NCBI RefSeq assembly: GCF_003325355.1
Contig: NZ_CP030850.1
Location: forward strand, 496,001 to 560,000
DNA from: Runella rosea
Lineage (GTDB): Bacteria > Bacteroidota > Bacteroidia > Cytophagales > Spirosomataceae
Length of the DNA: 64,000 nt
Direction of reading: 5' to 3'
A program made the position numbers and the translations under genes. The notes under the pieces are model-generated. The model worked only from the letters and a program-made list of their open reading frames with translations. It was not told where the DNA came from and made no database searches. Positions within the stretch are counted from its first letter, which is position 1, and each line of letters opens with the position of its first letter. This document shows positions 53,141 to 62,050 of this stretch, piece after piece.

Positions 53141-54667
53141 ATGAAAATACTTCCCAATCTTCTACTGGTAGGATTGCTTGTGTTAGGGCTAAAAACGCAG
53201 GCGCAATACGACATTGTCAAGACCGAAAATGGGGCTATATCAGGCCTAAAAAGTGGCGATATTCATATTTATAAAGGGATTCCATTTGCCGCCCCACCCG
53301 TTGGCAACTGGCGCTGGAAAGCCCCTCAGCCAGCCAAAAACTGGCAAGGCGTTCGCAAATGTGAATCTTTTTCGGCCAGTCCAATTCAGTCCAAACCTGC
53401 ACCTTTTTACTGCTGGACCGAAGAGTTTATTGCCCCACCGGAGCCGTTGAGCGAAGATTGCCTGTACCTCAATGTCTGGACGGGTGCTAAGTTGGCCTAC
53501 GAAAATCGTCCCGTTTTTGTGTGGATTTATGGTGGAGGTTTTTCGTCGGGTTCGGCCGCTTGCGCCATTTACGATGGTGAAGAAATGGCCAAAAAAGGCG
53601 TTGTTTTTGTCAGCATCAATTATCGGGTTGGGGCGTTGGGTTTCATGGCGCATCCTGAGTTGAGTAAAGAACAAAACAACGCGTCGGGAAATTATGGTTT
53701 GTTGGACCAAGTTGCGGCCCTTAAATGGGTTCAAAACAACATTGCCGCTTTTGGCGGTGACCCCAACAACGTTACCATCGCAGGGCAGTCGGCGGGGTCG
53801 ATGAGTGTTAATTGTTTGGTCGCTTCGCCTCTGGCCAAACGCCTTTTCCACCGTGCCATTGCCCAAAGCGGCGGGATGCTTTCCAACCGAATTCCGACTT
53901 CGCTGGCTGATGCCGAGAAAATGGGAGAAGCGTTTCAGAAGAAAGCCAATGCGGCCAACTTGGCGGAATTACGCAAAAAAACACCCGAAGAAATTTTGGC
54001 GGCGACGCAGGGCGGCATTCGTTTTGGCGTTACACTAGATGGCCACGTATTGCCAACTGATATTTTCAATCATTTTAAAGAAGGCAAACACAACGACGTG
54101 CCGCTGATGGCAGGCTGGGTTACGGGCGACGGCAGTATCACAGGCGGACAGGCGCTTTCGGCCGAAAAATTCAAACAACAATTGCGGGAAAAATACGGTG
54201 AAAAGGCCGACGAATTTTTGAAACTGTTTCCCGCCGCTACCGACGATGAGGCCAAAGCTACCCAGTTGAAATTGGGCTTGCTTTCGTTTGCGGCCCGTTC
54301 AGCGCATTTGTGGGCGGGTTTCAATAAAAGCAGGGCCTATCTTTATCAGTTTACGCACGTGCCGCCCGATAAGCCCAACTTCCCCAATTACGGTGCTTTT
54401 CACACCTCAGAAGTACCCTATGCGTTGCATACTTTGCACCGCTGGAATCGGCCTTGGCAGGAAGTTGACCGTCAATTGGAAAACAACATGGCCGATTATT
54501 GGGTGAATTTTGCCAAAACAGGCAACCCCAACGCCAAGGGCCTTCCCGAGTGGAAAGGCCACGATAAAAAGTCGGGCGTAGTGCTAGAATTGGGTGATAA
54601 CGTGCAGGAACGCCCCGCGTTGTTTAAGGCCGAATTTGAGCTGTTGGATAGCGTGCAAATAAAGTAA
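53141..54667 (+). CDS. Secreted type B carboxylesterase
   Basis: A 508-residue exported enzyme (signal ends near TQAQ). Type B carboxylesterase motifs: YKGIPFAAPPVGNWRWKAPQ, EDCLYLNVWTG, WIYGGGFSSGSAA (oxyanion hole), AFGGDPNNVTIAGQSAGSMS with the nucleophile Ser, and the final His in YGAFHTSEVPYAL. Such enzymes cleave acyl or aryl esters. It starts a plus-strand run with an alpha/beta hydrolase (24 bases later) and a glycosidase, so it probably removes ester groups from plant or algal sugars. Confidence 0.93.
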   Translation: MKILPNLLLVGLLVLGLKTQAQYDIVKTENGAISGLKSGDIHIYKGIPFAAPPVGNWRWKAPQPAKNWQGVRKCESFSASPIQSKPAPFYCWTEEFIAPPEPLSEDCLYLNVWTGAKLAYENRPVFVWIYGGGFSSGSAACAIYDGEEMAKKGVVFVSINYRVGALGFMAHPELSKEQNNASGNYGLLDQVAALKWVQNNIAAFGGDPNNVTIAGQSAGSMSVNCLVASPLAKRLFHRAIAQSGGMLSNRIPTSLADAEKMGEAFQKKANAANLAELRKKTPEEILAATQGGIRFGVTLDGHVLPTDIFNHFKEGKHNDVPLMAGWVTGDGSITGGQALSAEKFKQQLREKYGEKADEFLKLFPAATDDEAKATQLKLGLLSFAARSAHLWAGFNKSRAYLYQFTHVPPDKPNFPNYGAFHTSEVPYALHTLHRWNRPWQEVDRQLENNMADYWVNFAKTGNPNAKGLPEWKGHDKKSGVVLELGDNVQERPALFKAEFELLDSVQIK

Positions 54668-54691
54668 GCAAAACAGAAGAAACCCTTAAAA

Positions 54692-55984
54692 ATGAACGGA
54701 AAATCCTCTGCTTCCCGCCGCAAATTTATTAAAACTTCAGCAAGTATGGCGGCTTCTTTTGCGGTACTGCCCGATGCAATGAATGTATCGTTAGGGAATC
54801 ATGTTCTTACCACCAACATAGAGACAATGGCAACTCAAAAAAGCCTGATTGGCACTTACGGCGAATGGGCCGCTTCATTGGTAAAAAATATCCCTGCGTT
54901 ATCGTTCCGACACGCTAAATGGAACAACGTAAAAACGTGGCAAAAAGAAGCCCTTGCCAAAACCAATGAGTTGATTTTTAAACCCGATTTGGGCAAAACT
55001 CCCACGGTTAAGGTCGAGAAAAAATACGCGTATGATGGGTTGGATATTGAAGAGCTGTCGTGGCAATTGCCCTACGGCCGCCCGACCAAAGCCTACCTTT
55101 TGAAGCCCCAAGGAGCAACAAAACCCCTCCCTGCAATTCTGGCGCTTCACGACCACGGCGGCAATAAATACTTTGGTAAACGTAAAATTGTGCGCCTTTC
55201 CGACGAAATGCACCCGTTGTTGGTTGAGCATCAGGAGCACTATTATGGAGGTAAGGCTTGGGCCAATGAGCTTGCCAAGCGTGGTTATGTGGTGTTGGTT
55301 CACGATACTTTTGCGTTTGAAAGTCGTCGGGTATTGTACGATGAAGTCGCTGGGTATTCGTGGGGGCCACTCAAAACGGAAGGCAAATCGGACGCTGACC
55401 CCGAAAAAACCGAAAATATCCAAGCCTACAATGCCTGGGCGGGTGAGCATGAGCACGTTATGTCGAAATCATTGTTTTGCGGCGGTACCACGTGGCCGGG
55501 CGTAGTTTTGGCCGAAGACCAAATCGCCTTGGATATTTTAAGTATGCGTCCCGAAGTAGACAAGAACCGCATCGGTTGCGCAGGACTGTCGGGTGGTGGA
55601 TTGCGGACGGCGTACTTGGGTGGGTTGGATGCGCGCATCAAATGCGCGGTTTGCGTGGGTTTTATGTCGACCTGGGATGATTTTATTTTGTACAAATCGT
55701 ACACGCACACGTGGATGCTGTACGTGCCGTTGTTGCCCAATTATTTAGACTTCCCCGAGATTTTAGGGATACGGGCGCCGTTGCCAACGATGGTGCAAAA
55801 CAACAACGACGATGACTTATTTACGTTGCCCGAAATGAAAAAAGCCGACACCCAACTCCGTGAAATCTTTGCCAAAGCGGGAGCCATTGAAAAATACCAA
55901 GGGAAGTTTTATGATGGTGAACATAAGTTTGACCAACCGATGCAAAAAGACGCGTTTGAGTGGTTTGATAGATGGCTATCCTAA
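54692..55984 (+). CDS. Tat-exported dienelactone/acetylxylan esterase-like alpha/beta hydrolase
   Basis: A 430-residue protein with a Tat-type N-terminus (SASRRKFIKTSASMAASFAV). The hydrolase domain has YLLKPQGATKPLPAILALHD, then HGGNKYFGKRK, the nucleophile elbow GCAGLSGGGLRTAYLGG, and a terminal His in DGEHKFDQPMQKD. The fold fits the dienelactone hydrolase/ABHD22 and acetylxylan esterase-like group. Substrate unknown. It sits 24 bases after the carboxylesterase and 46 bases before the glycosidase, likely one transcript. Confidence 0.85.
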   Translation: MNGKSSASRRKFIKTSASMAASFAVLPDAMNVSLGNHVLTTNIETMATQKSLIGTYGEWAASLVKNIPALSFRHAKWNNVKTWQKEALAKTNELIFKPDLGKTPTVKVEKKYAYDGLDIEELSWQLPYGRPTKAYLLKPQGATKPLPAILALHDHGGNKYFGKRKIVRLSDEMHPLLVEHQEHYYGGKAWANELAKRGYVVLVHDTFAFESRRVLYDEVAGYSWGPLKTEGKSDADPEKTENIQAYNAWAGEHEHVMSKSLFCGGTTWPGVVLAEDQIALDILSMRPEVDKNRIGCAGLSGGGLRTAYLGGLDARIKCAVCVGFMSTWDDFILYKSYTHTWMLYVPLLPNYLDFPEILGIRAPLPTMVQNNNDDDLFTLPEMKKADTQLREIFAKAGAIEKYQGKFYDGEHKFDQPMQKDAFEWFDRWLS

Positions 55985-56030
55985 AAAAACGTAGACTTGC
56001 CAATAACCTTCTACTTCCCTAAAACCTATC

Positions 56031-57482
56031 ATGAAAATTGTCTTTTCTTTCTTCTGCGCGTTCATCGTTCACTTCGCGTCTTTGGCGCAAACTCTGGCGT
56101 TGTTACCCCAAAACCCGCATTATTTTACGTACAAGGGCAAACCAACGGTCATTGTGGGTTCGGGTGAACACTACGGCGCCGTGATGAACCTTGATTTTAA
56201 CTACGATACTTACCTCAAAACCCAGCAAGCCGACGGACTCAACACAACCCGGTTGTTTACAGGGGCGTACTACGAAAAGCCGGGGGCGTTTGGCATTCAA
56301 AAAAACACCATGGCACCCGCCGACGACCGTTTGCTATTGCCGTGGAAAAAAGTAAATGATAAATACGACCTTAATGTGTGGGACGAAGCGTTTTTTGCGC
56401 GTTTGCATGACTTCATGAAAAAAGCCGAGCAGAGCGGGGTGATTGTAGAAATATGCCTTTTTTCGTCGTATTACGGGGCGGGTTGGGCGTATCATCCTTT
56501 CAATGGCCGAAATAACGTTAATCAAACGCCTAACGACCTCGCGCCCAATAAAGTCAATACGCTCGACAATGGTACAATCCTGAAATATCAGGAAGCTTAT
56601 ACCCGCAAATTGGTGCAGGAATTGAATCAATACGACCATTTTTACTTCGAAATCCAGAACGAACCTTGGGCCGAAGGCAAAGATACGGTGCTGGTTTGGA
56701 ACGATTACATGGGTGCAGATGATTTAAAACAACCTGGAAATAACTGGAAAAATACGCTCGAAGTTGCTTCTGCTAAATCGCGCGAGTGGCACAAAAACGT
56801 TTCGGGATGGATTGTAAACCAAGAGAAAAATCTTGCAAAAAAACACCTGATTTCGCACAATGTCGCCAATTTTAAATTGCCCGTTTTTGTCTCAGACCCC
56901 AACATCTCCGTCTATACATTTCATTATGCACACCCCGAGGCAGCGGCCCTGAATTATCGCCTCAACAAAGTTATAGGTTTTAATGAAACGGGCTTTGCGG
57001 GAAAAAGTGACGATACGTATCGCCGACAGGCTTGGCGATTTATGATGAGCGGGGGAGGACTGTTTGGTCATTTAGACTACTCGTTTTCGGTAGGTTCGGA
57101 AGATGGAAAAGATTTGACCAACAACGCCCCCGGCGGCGGAAGCCCAACGCTGAGAAGGCAGTTCAGAATGCTGAAAAATCAACTGGAACGGATGGATTTG
57201 GCCACGCTCAAGCCCGATGCTTCATTTTTGGGGCACGCCGAAGGTGCGTTTGTGTATGCGATGAAAGACCGTCAGCAATATTTGGTTTATGCTGAGCCGC
57301 TTTTGGCGCAACCTTGTCGGATAAATCTACAACTACCCAAAGGAAACTATTCAACTACATGGACGGATGTTGTAACGGGGAAAATCCTTAAAACCGAAAA
57401 TGTAAACGTTATTGCACCTTCTATGATGCTTCAAAGCCCTGCGGGTGTAAATGATAAAACGTTGGTTTTGAAAAAGTTGTAA
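56031..57482 (+). CDS. Clan GH-A glycoside hydrolase (GH5-like)
   Basis: A 483-residue secreted enzyme (signal FSFFCAFIVHFASLAQ). The TIM-barrel motifs are the catalytic acid/base in YFEIQNEPWAEG, an upstream helix-strand (YLKTQQADGLNTTRLFTGAY) and the likely nucleophile in KVIGFNETGFAGK. These put it in clan GH-A, near cellulase/GH5-like or DUF4038-type enzymes. I cannot fix the family or substrate. A C-terminal beta-domain ends the protein. It is the last of three plus-strand genes and meets the CNNM gene tail to tail. Confidence 0.72.
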   Translation: MKIVFSFFCAFIVHFASLAQTLALLPQNPHYFTYKGKPTVIVGSGEHYGAVMNLDFNYDTYLKTQQADGLNTTRLFTGAYYEKPGAFGIQKNTMAPADDRLLLPWKKVNDKYDLNVWDEAFFARLHDFMKKAEQSGVIVEICLFSSYYGAGWAYHPFNGRNNVNQTPNDLAPNKVNTLDNGTILKYQEAYTRKLVQELNQYDHFYFEIQNEPWAEGKDTVLVWNDYMGADDLKQPGNNWKNTLEVASAKSREWHKNVSGWIVNQEKNLAKKHLISHNVANFKLPVFVSDPNISVYTFHYAHPEAAALNYRLNKVIGFNETGFAGKSDDTYRRQAWRFMMSGGGLFGHLDYSFSVGSEDGKDLTNNAPGGGSPTLRRQFRMLKNQLERMDLATLKPDASFLGHAEGAFVYAMKDRQQYLVYAEPLLAQPCRINLQLPKGNYSTTWTDVVTGKILKTENVNVIAPSMMLQSPAGVNDKTLVLKKL

Positions 57483-57520
57483 TAAATTTGTCGGAGCGGG
57501 AGTTTTGATAAATCCTAAGT

Positions 57521-58822
57521 TTATGCGTCTTCCGTTGAATCACCTTCTACCTGCGTCACCAATACCTTGTCAATTCGGGCACCGTCCATGTCAAAAATTT
57601 CGAATTTAAAACCATGCCAGAGTATAATCTCTCCCGTTTTGGGTACGTGCCCAAAATGTTCGAGCAAGAGACCTCCAATGGTGTTAAAAGGCATATTTTC
57701 GTTGTATAAATCTAACTGGTCAAAATAGCTTAGAAAATCATAGAAGGGCATCTGGGCATCGGTGATATAGGTGCCATCTTCCCGTTGGACGATGCTGGTT
57801 TCGTCATCATAATTGGTGTCGCTAACGTCGCCTACGAGGGCGTCCATTAGGTCATTGAGTGTTACGATTCCTTGTAAAGCCCCGTATTCATCAATGACCA
57901 TACTGTAATGCTGACGGTTTTCTTGAAGGCGTTCGAGCGCAATGTAGGCCGAACTGCTATCTGGTAGGTATTGGGGTTCTTTAATCAACTCCTCCAAATC
58001 AAGAGGGCGGTTTTCCATGACCTGCTGGAAAATATCTTTCATCAACACGACCCCGACCACCTCGTCGACGGTGTTTCTACAAACGGGATAAACGGAGTGG
58101 ATTTCGCCCTTTATTTTTTCGCGTATTTCGTCGGGGCTATCGGTTAAATCCAGCCAAACCAACTGCATCCGGTGCGTCATGAGGGAGCCTACTTTGCGGT
58201 CGCCCAAATGAAACACGCGCTCCATAATTTCTTGCTCGATTTCTTGCACTTCGCCGCCGTCGGTTCCCTCCTGAATAAACGCTTTGATTTCTTCTTCCGT
58301 CACCCGGCTGTCGGCGGAGGGTTTTATACGCAAAATTTTGAGTAAAAGATCAGACGTATGGGTCAAAAGCCACACGAATGGCGCCGTAACTTTTGAAAGA
58401 ATTTGCATCGGCAATGCCACTGCTTTGGCGATGCCTTCAGGATTGGTTAGACCGATGCGTTTGGGGACCAGTTCACCAATGACCAAAGAAATAAACGTAA
58501 TCATCACCAACACGCCCCCCACCGACAGCGGGCGACTGTAAGGTTTCAAAACCTCAAATTGGTTTAAATAGTCTTGCCAATCGTTGGTCAGGTTTTCACC
58601 TCCAAAAATACCCAATAAAATTCCGATGAGGGTGATGCCGATTTGAACAGTAGAAAGAAATTGATTGGGCGAATTGATAAGTTCTAAGGCTAGTTTGGCT
58701 GACTTGCTGCCTCTTTTGGCCGAATTTTCAAGTTTTACTTTGCGAGAAGAGACTACCGCGATTTCGGACATGGAGAAGATGCCGTTGATAATCGTAAGCA
58801 GAAATATGATAAATAATTCCAT
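57521..58822 (-). CDS. CNNM/HlyC/CorC family membrane protein
   Basis: A 433-residue protein with a four-helix CNNM (DUF21) domain (MELFIIFLLTIINGIFSMSE, VQIGITLIGILLGIFGGENL), then a CBS pair (VGSLMTHRMQLVWLDLTDSP, YSMVIDEYGALQGIVTLNDL), and a CorC/HlyC transporter-associated domain near the end (NTIGGLLLEHFGHVPKTGEI). The family moves or senses Mg2+/Co2+ or similar ions; the old name hemolysin is misleading. It is a single gene on the minus strand. Confidence 0.94.
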   Translation of the reverse strand: MELFIIFLLTIINGIFSMSEIAVVSSRKVKLENSAKRGSKSAKLALELINSPNQFLSTVQIGITLIGILLGIFGGENLTNDWQDYLNQFEVLKPYSRPLSVGGVLVMITFISLVIGELVPKRIGLTNPEGIAKAVALPMQILSKVTAPFVWLLTHTSDLLLKILRIKPSADSRVTEEEIKAFIQEGTDGGEVQEIEQEIMERVFHLGDRKVGSLMTHRMQLVWLDLTDSPDEIREKIKGEIHSVYPVCRNTVDEVVGVVLMKDIFQQVMENRPLDLEELIKEPQYLPDSSSAYIALERLQENRQHYSMVIDEYGALQGIVTLNDLMDALVGDVSDTNYDDETSIVQREDGTYITDAQMPFYDFLSYFDQLDLYNENMPFNTIGGLLLEHFGHVPKTGEIILWHGFKFEIFDMDGARIDKVLVTQVEGDSTEDA

Positions 58823-59368
58823 GTAAGAGTTAAAAATTGAGAAAGATATTGCGATGAAGCCTCCGTGATTGGTAAATCATTCTTTAAAGATGAGATTTGC
58901 CGCGTTTTTAAAGGAGCCACAAAGGGGTATTTAATAGAAAAAACATGCCTGTTTCAAAGCATGAAGCGTCATTCTAAAAAATCACATGTTCATGGGGCGT
59001 TAGGTGGGGTGGATTGAGTTTTCAAATAAAACGATAATCGGGCATATCACTAATGGAATCAAAGATAATTAGTGACAAAAGATACCCTGTGTGTTTTGTG
59101 ACAAGTTTTTCAACCAAGGTTGGTTTTATACAAATATGGTTCAAATTGGCTAAAAATCATACATAAACCAAAAAAATGGTGGAAAGAAAGCATAAAATTA
59201 GTTTAAGAACGAGATACTTTCAGTTGACCAATGGCTCAAAGATTAGCGTCAAAATAGAGTAAGTAAGACACATATTGAACTTGTGAAAAAAGAAGATAAC
59301 GGTAGTTTGGTGCCATCCGAATGGCCTATTGTGAATTTGAAGTACTCTAAACCCCTGACTATTTTTCT
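58823..59368 (+). other. Long AT-rich intergenic region before GH95 with short ORF remnants
   Basis: No confident gene. A 28-codon ORF at 59176-59262 (MVERKHKISLRTRYFQLTNG, then SKISVKIE and a stop) is followed, in another frame, by GTG 59283-59372, whose TGA overlaps the GH95 ATG as ATGA. They may be pieces of one broken short gene or a leader peptide, or chance. A small inverted repeat AACCAA-GG-TTGGTT lies at 59112-59125. No exact promoter element was found. Confidence 0.3.
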
Positions 59369-62050
59369 ATGAAGTTTCTGTTTCAAAAGTATCCCTTTTT
59401 TGCCTTTTCAACCTTCTCATTGTCGAGCGTATTTCTGGTAAATTTTGCGGTTTGTTTTTCTATTTGGTTGCTACTATGTTCACCGATAGGACTACCCGCC
59501 AGCTATGCACAAAGTCCTTCAGTTACTCCCCATCTCAAACTTTGGTATACTCAACCAGCCCAAATTTGGGAAGAAGCCCTGCCTTTGGGCAACGGCAAAA
59601 CGGGAGCGATGGTGTTTGGGCGGGTCAATCAAGAGCGCTTTCAGCTAAACGACAATACGCTATGGTCGGGCTACCCCATTGAAGGCAATAATCCCAACGG
59701 CCCGACAGTTTTACCGCAGGTGCGCAAAGCCATTTCTGAAGGTGAGTACGATAAAGCCGACGCACTTTGGAAGAAAATGCAGGGGCCGTACTGTGCTCGT
59801 TATTTGCCAATGGGCGATTTATACCTGGATTTTGGGTTCCGTGATTCTTCCGCGACCAATTATCACCGGGAGTTGGATTTAAATACGGCCGTTTCTGCCG
59901 TGAAATACACCGTTGACGGAGTGACTTACACCCGCGAAACCTTTATCAGTCACCCCGCATCGGTAATGGTAGTACGGATTAGTGCCAACAAAAAGAACCG
60001 CATCAACGTCGATGCAAAATTGAGTAGTAAGTTGAAATTCAATGTTTTAAATATTGCCTTAAATCAACTTGTTTTAAAAGGCAAAGCCCCCAAGCACGTA
60101 GCTCACCGCGCCTCTGAGCCGCAACAGATTCTGTACGATGAGGACCCAAAGGGAGAAGGAACGAACTTTGAAATTCATTTGGCGGCCCAATCCGAAGGGG
60201 GAAAAGTGGCAAACCAAAATGGCAAATTGACCATTTATGGAGCTAATACGGTAACGTTTTATGTGGTCGGTGCAACAAGTTTTAACGGATTTGATAAATC
60301 TCCGGGATTGGCTGGAAAAGACCCTTCGGTGGAGGCGAACGCGATTCTACGAAAGGCGTTATCATCTACTTATGCCCAACTCAAAGCCGCGCACATCGCT
60401 GATTATCAAAAGCTGTTTAATCGGGTGGCGCTGGATTTGGGAGAAGATGCGGAAGCCCTTAAATTACCCACCGACGAGCGACTGATTCGTCAGCAAAACG
60501 GCCCTTCCGATACGCAACTACAAACGCTCTATTATCAGTTTGGTCGGTACTTATTGATTTCAAGTTCGCGCAATGGCGCTTCGGGAGCAGCGGGGGTTCC
60601 TGCCAATTTGCAGGGGATTTGGAACGACCACATTCAGCCGCCTTGGGGTAGTAATTATACCACCAATATCAACGTAGAAATGAATTATTGGCTTGCCGAA
60701 AATGCCAACTTGCCTGAATGTCATTTGCCATTACTGCATTTTATCGGTAATCTGGCCGTCAACGGAGCCAAAACGGCCAAGGTAAATTATGGAATTAATG
60801 AAGGCTGGATTACGCACCATGGTACCGATATTTGGGCCAAAACTTCTGCGGGTGGTGGCTATGAGTGGGATTCGCGCAGCCGGGGTAGTTGGTCGAGTTG
60901 GTTGATGGCGGGAGCGTGGTTGAGCACCCACCTGTGGGAACATTATCAATTTACGGGCGATAAAACCTTTCTGCGAGCGCAAGGTTATCCACTCATGAAA
61001 AGTGCCGCGCAGTTTATGCTACATTGGTTGGTGGAAGATGGCCAAGGGCACTTGATTACCAACCCGTCCACTTCGCCCGAAAACACCATCAAAATCAACG
61101 GTAAAGAATACCAGATTACGATGGCTTCCACCATGGACATGGCCATCATTCGGGAGCTTTTTAATGATTGCATTCAGGCGGCTAAAATTCTCGAAACCGA
61201 TGCGCCTTTCATGGCCCAACTGGAGAAAACCAAAGCGCGTTTGTATCCCTATCAAATAGGTCAATTCGGACAATTACAAGAGTGGTATAAAGATTGGGAT
61301 GATCCTAACGACAAACATCGCCATATTTCGCACTTATTCGGGCTCCACCCGGGTCATCAAATCAATCCCCGTAAGACCCCCGAACTGGCGGCAGCGGCCA
61401 AAAAGACGCTGATTCAGCGGGGTGATGTTAGTACGGGTTGGTCGATGGCCTGGAAAATCAACTGGTGGGCGCGCCTCGAAGATGGCAACCACGCCTACAA
61501 AATACTGCGGGACGGACTTTCGTACGTAGGCCCAAAAAGCGCTTCGCGAAACGGCACAAGCCTGTCGACGCAGTCGGGAGGCGGAACTTATCCCAACTTA
61601 TTTGATGCTCACCCGCCGTTTCAGATTGACGGAAATTTTGGGGGTACTGCTGGTATTACCGAAATGTTGCTGCAAAGCCACACGGGCGAAATCAGCCTGC
61701 TGCCGGCCTTGCCTGATGCATGGCCTAAAGGCACCGTAAAGGGCATCAAGGCGCGGGGGAATTTTGACATAAGCATTGCATGGGAACAGGGGAAACTGAC
61801 CCAAGCGAGTGTGTTGTCCAACCTCGGCGGTGTGTGTAGGCTACGTACAAAGGTGCCCGTTAAAGTGGTTGAAATACCTTCATTACCCAACCAGTCTGTG
61901 GTCTTCAACCCACTCAATCCCGAAGTCGAAACTTTGCCATTTAGCAAAAAAACTGAGGCGGTGTTTGTAGATGTACCGTTGGAGGGAAGTTATCTCATTG
62001 AATTTCAGACCGAAAAAGGAAAACGTTATACCATTGTTCCCCAAAAATGA
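59369..62050 (+). CDS. GH95 alpha-L-fucosidase-type enzyme
   Basis: An 893-residue secreted enzyme. GH95 signatures: LWYTQPAQIWEEALPLGNGK, TGAMVFGRVNQERFQLNDNT, NLQGIWNDHIQPPWGSNYT and NINVEMNYWLAENANLPECH, with the Asn pair that assists the water. The catalytic Glu of NPSTSPENTIK and the Asp of PFQIDGNFGGTAGITEML are kept, so it should be active. GH95 inverting enzymes release alpha-1,2-L-fucose (some act on L-galactose). The ATG overlaps a short upstream ORF, and the stop overlaps the GH31 start (ATGA), so the two glycosidases are translationally coupled. Confidence 0.95.
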   Translation: MKFLFQKYPFFAFSTFSLSSVFLVNFAVCFSIWLLLCSPIGLPASYAQSPSVTPHLKLWYTQPAQIWEEALPLGNGKTGAMVFGRVNQERFQLNDNTLWSGYPIEGNNPNGPTVLPQVRKAISEGEYDKADALWKKMQGPYCARYLPMGDLYLDFGFRDSSATNYHRELDLNTAVSAVKYTVDGVTYTRETFISHPASVMVVRISANKKNRINVDAKLSSKLKFNVLNIALNQLVLKGKAPKHVAHRASEPQQILYDEDPKGEGTNFEIHLAAQSEGGKVANQNGKLTIYGANTVTFYVVGATSFNGFDKSPGLAGKDPSVEANAILRKALSSTYAQLKAAHIADYQKLFNRVALDLGEDAEALKLPTDERLIRQQNGPSDTQLQTLYYQFGRYLLISSSRNGASGAAGVPANLQGIWNDHIQPPWGSNYTTNINVEMNYWLAENANLPECHLPLLHFIGNLAVNGAKTAKVNYGINEGWITHHGTDIWAKTSAGGGYEWDSRSRGSWSSWLMAGAWLSTHLWEHYQFTGDKTFLRAQGYPLMKSAAQFMLHWLVEDGQGHLITNPSTSPENTIKINGKEYQITMASTMDMAIIRELFNDCIQAAKILETDAPFMAQLEKTKARLYPYQIGQFGQLQEWYKDWDDPNDKHRHISHLFGLHPGHQINPRKTPELAAAAKKTLIQRGDVSTGWSMAWKINWWARLEDGNHAYKILRDGLSYVGPKSASRNGTSLSTQSGGGTYPNLFDAHPPFQIDGNFGGTAGITEMLLQSHTGEISLLPALPDAWPKGTVKGIKARGNFDISIAWEQGKLTQASVLSNLGGVCRLRTKVPVKVVEIPSLPNQSVVFNPLNPEVETLPFSKKTEAVFVDVPLEGSYLIEFQTEKGKRYTIVPQK

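Noticed and set aside
53246-53866. 206-codon minus-strand frame opposite the carboxylesterase
   Set aside because: Shadow of a well-supported gene.
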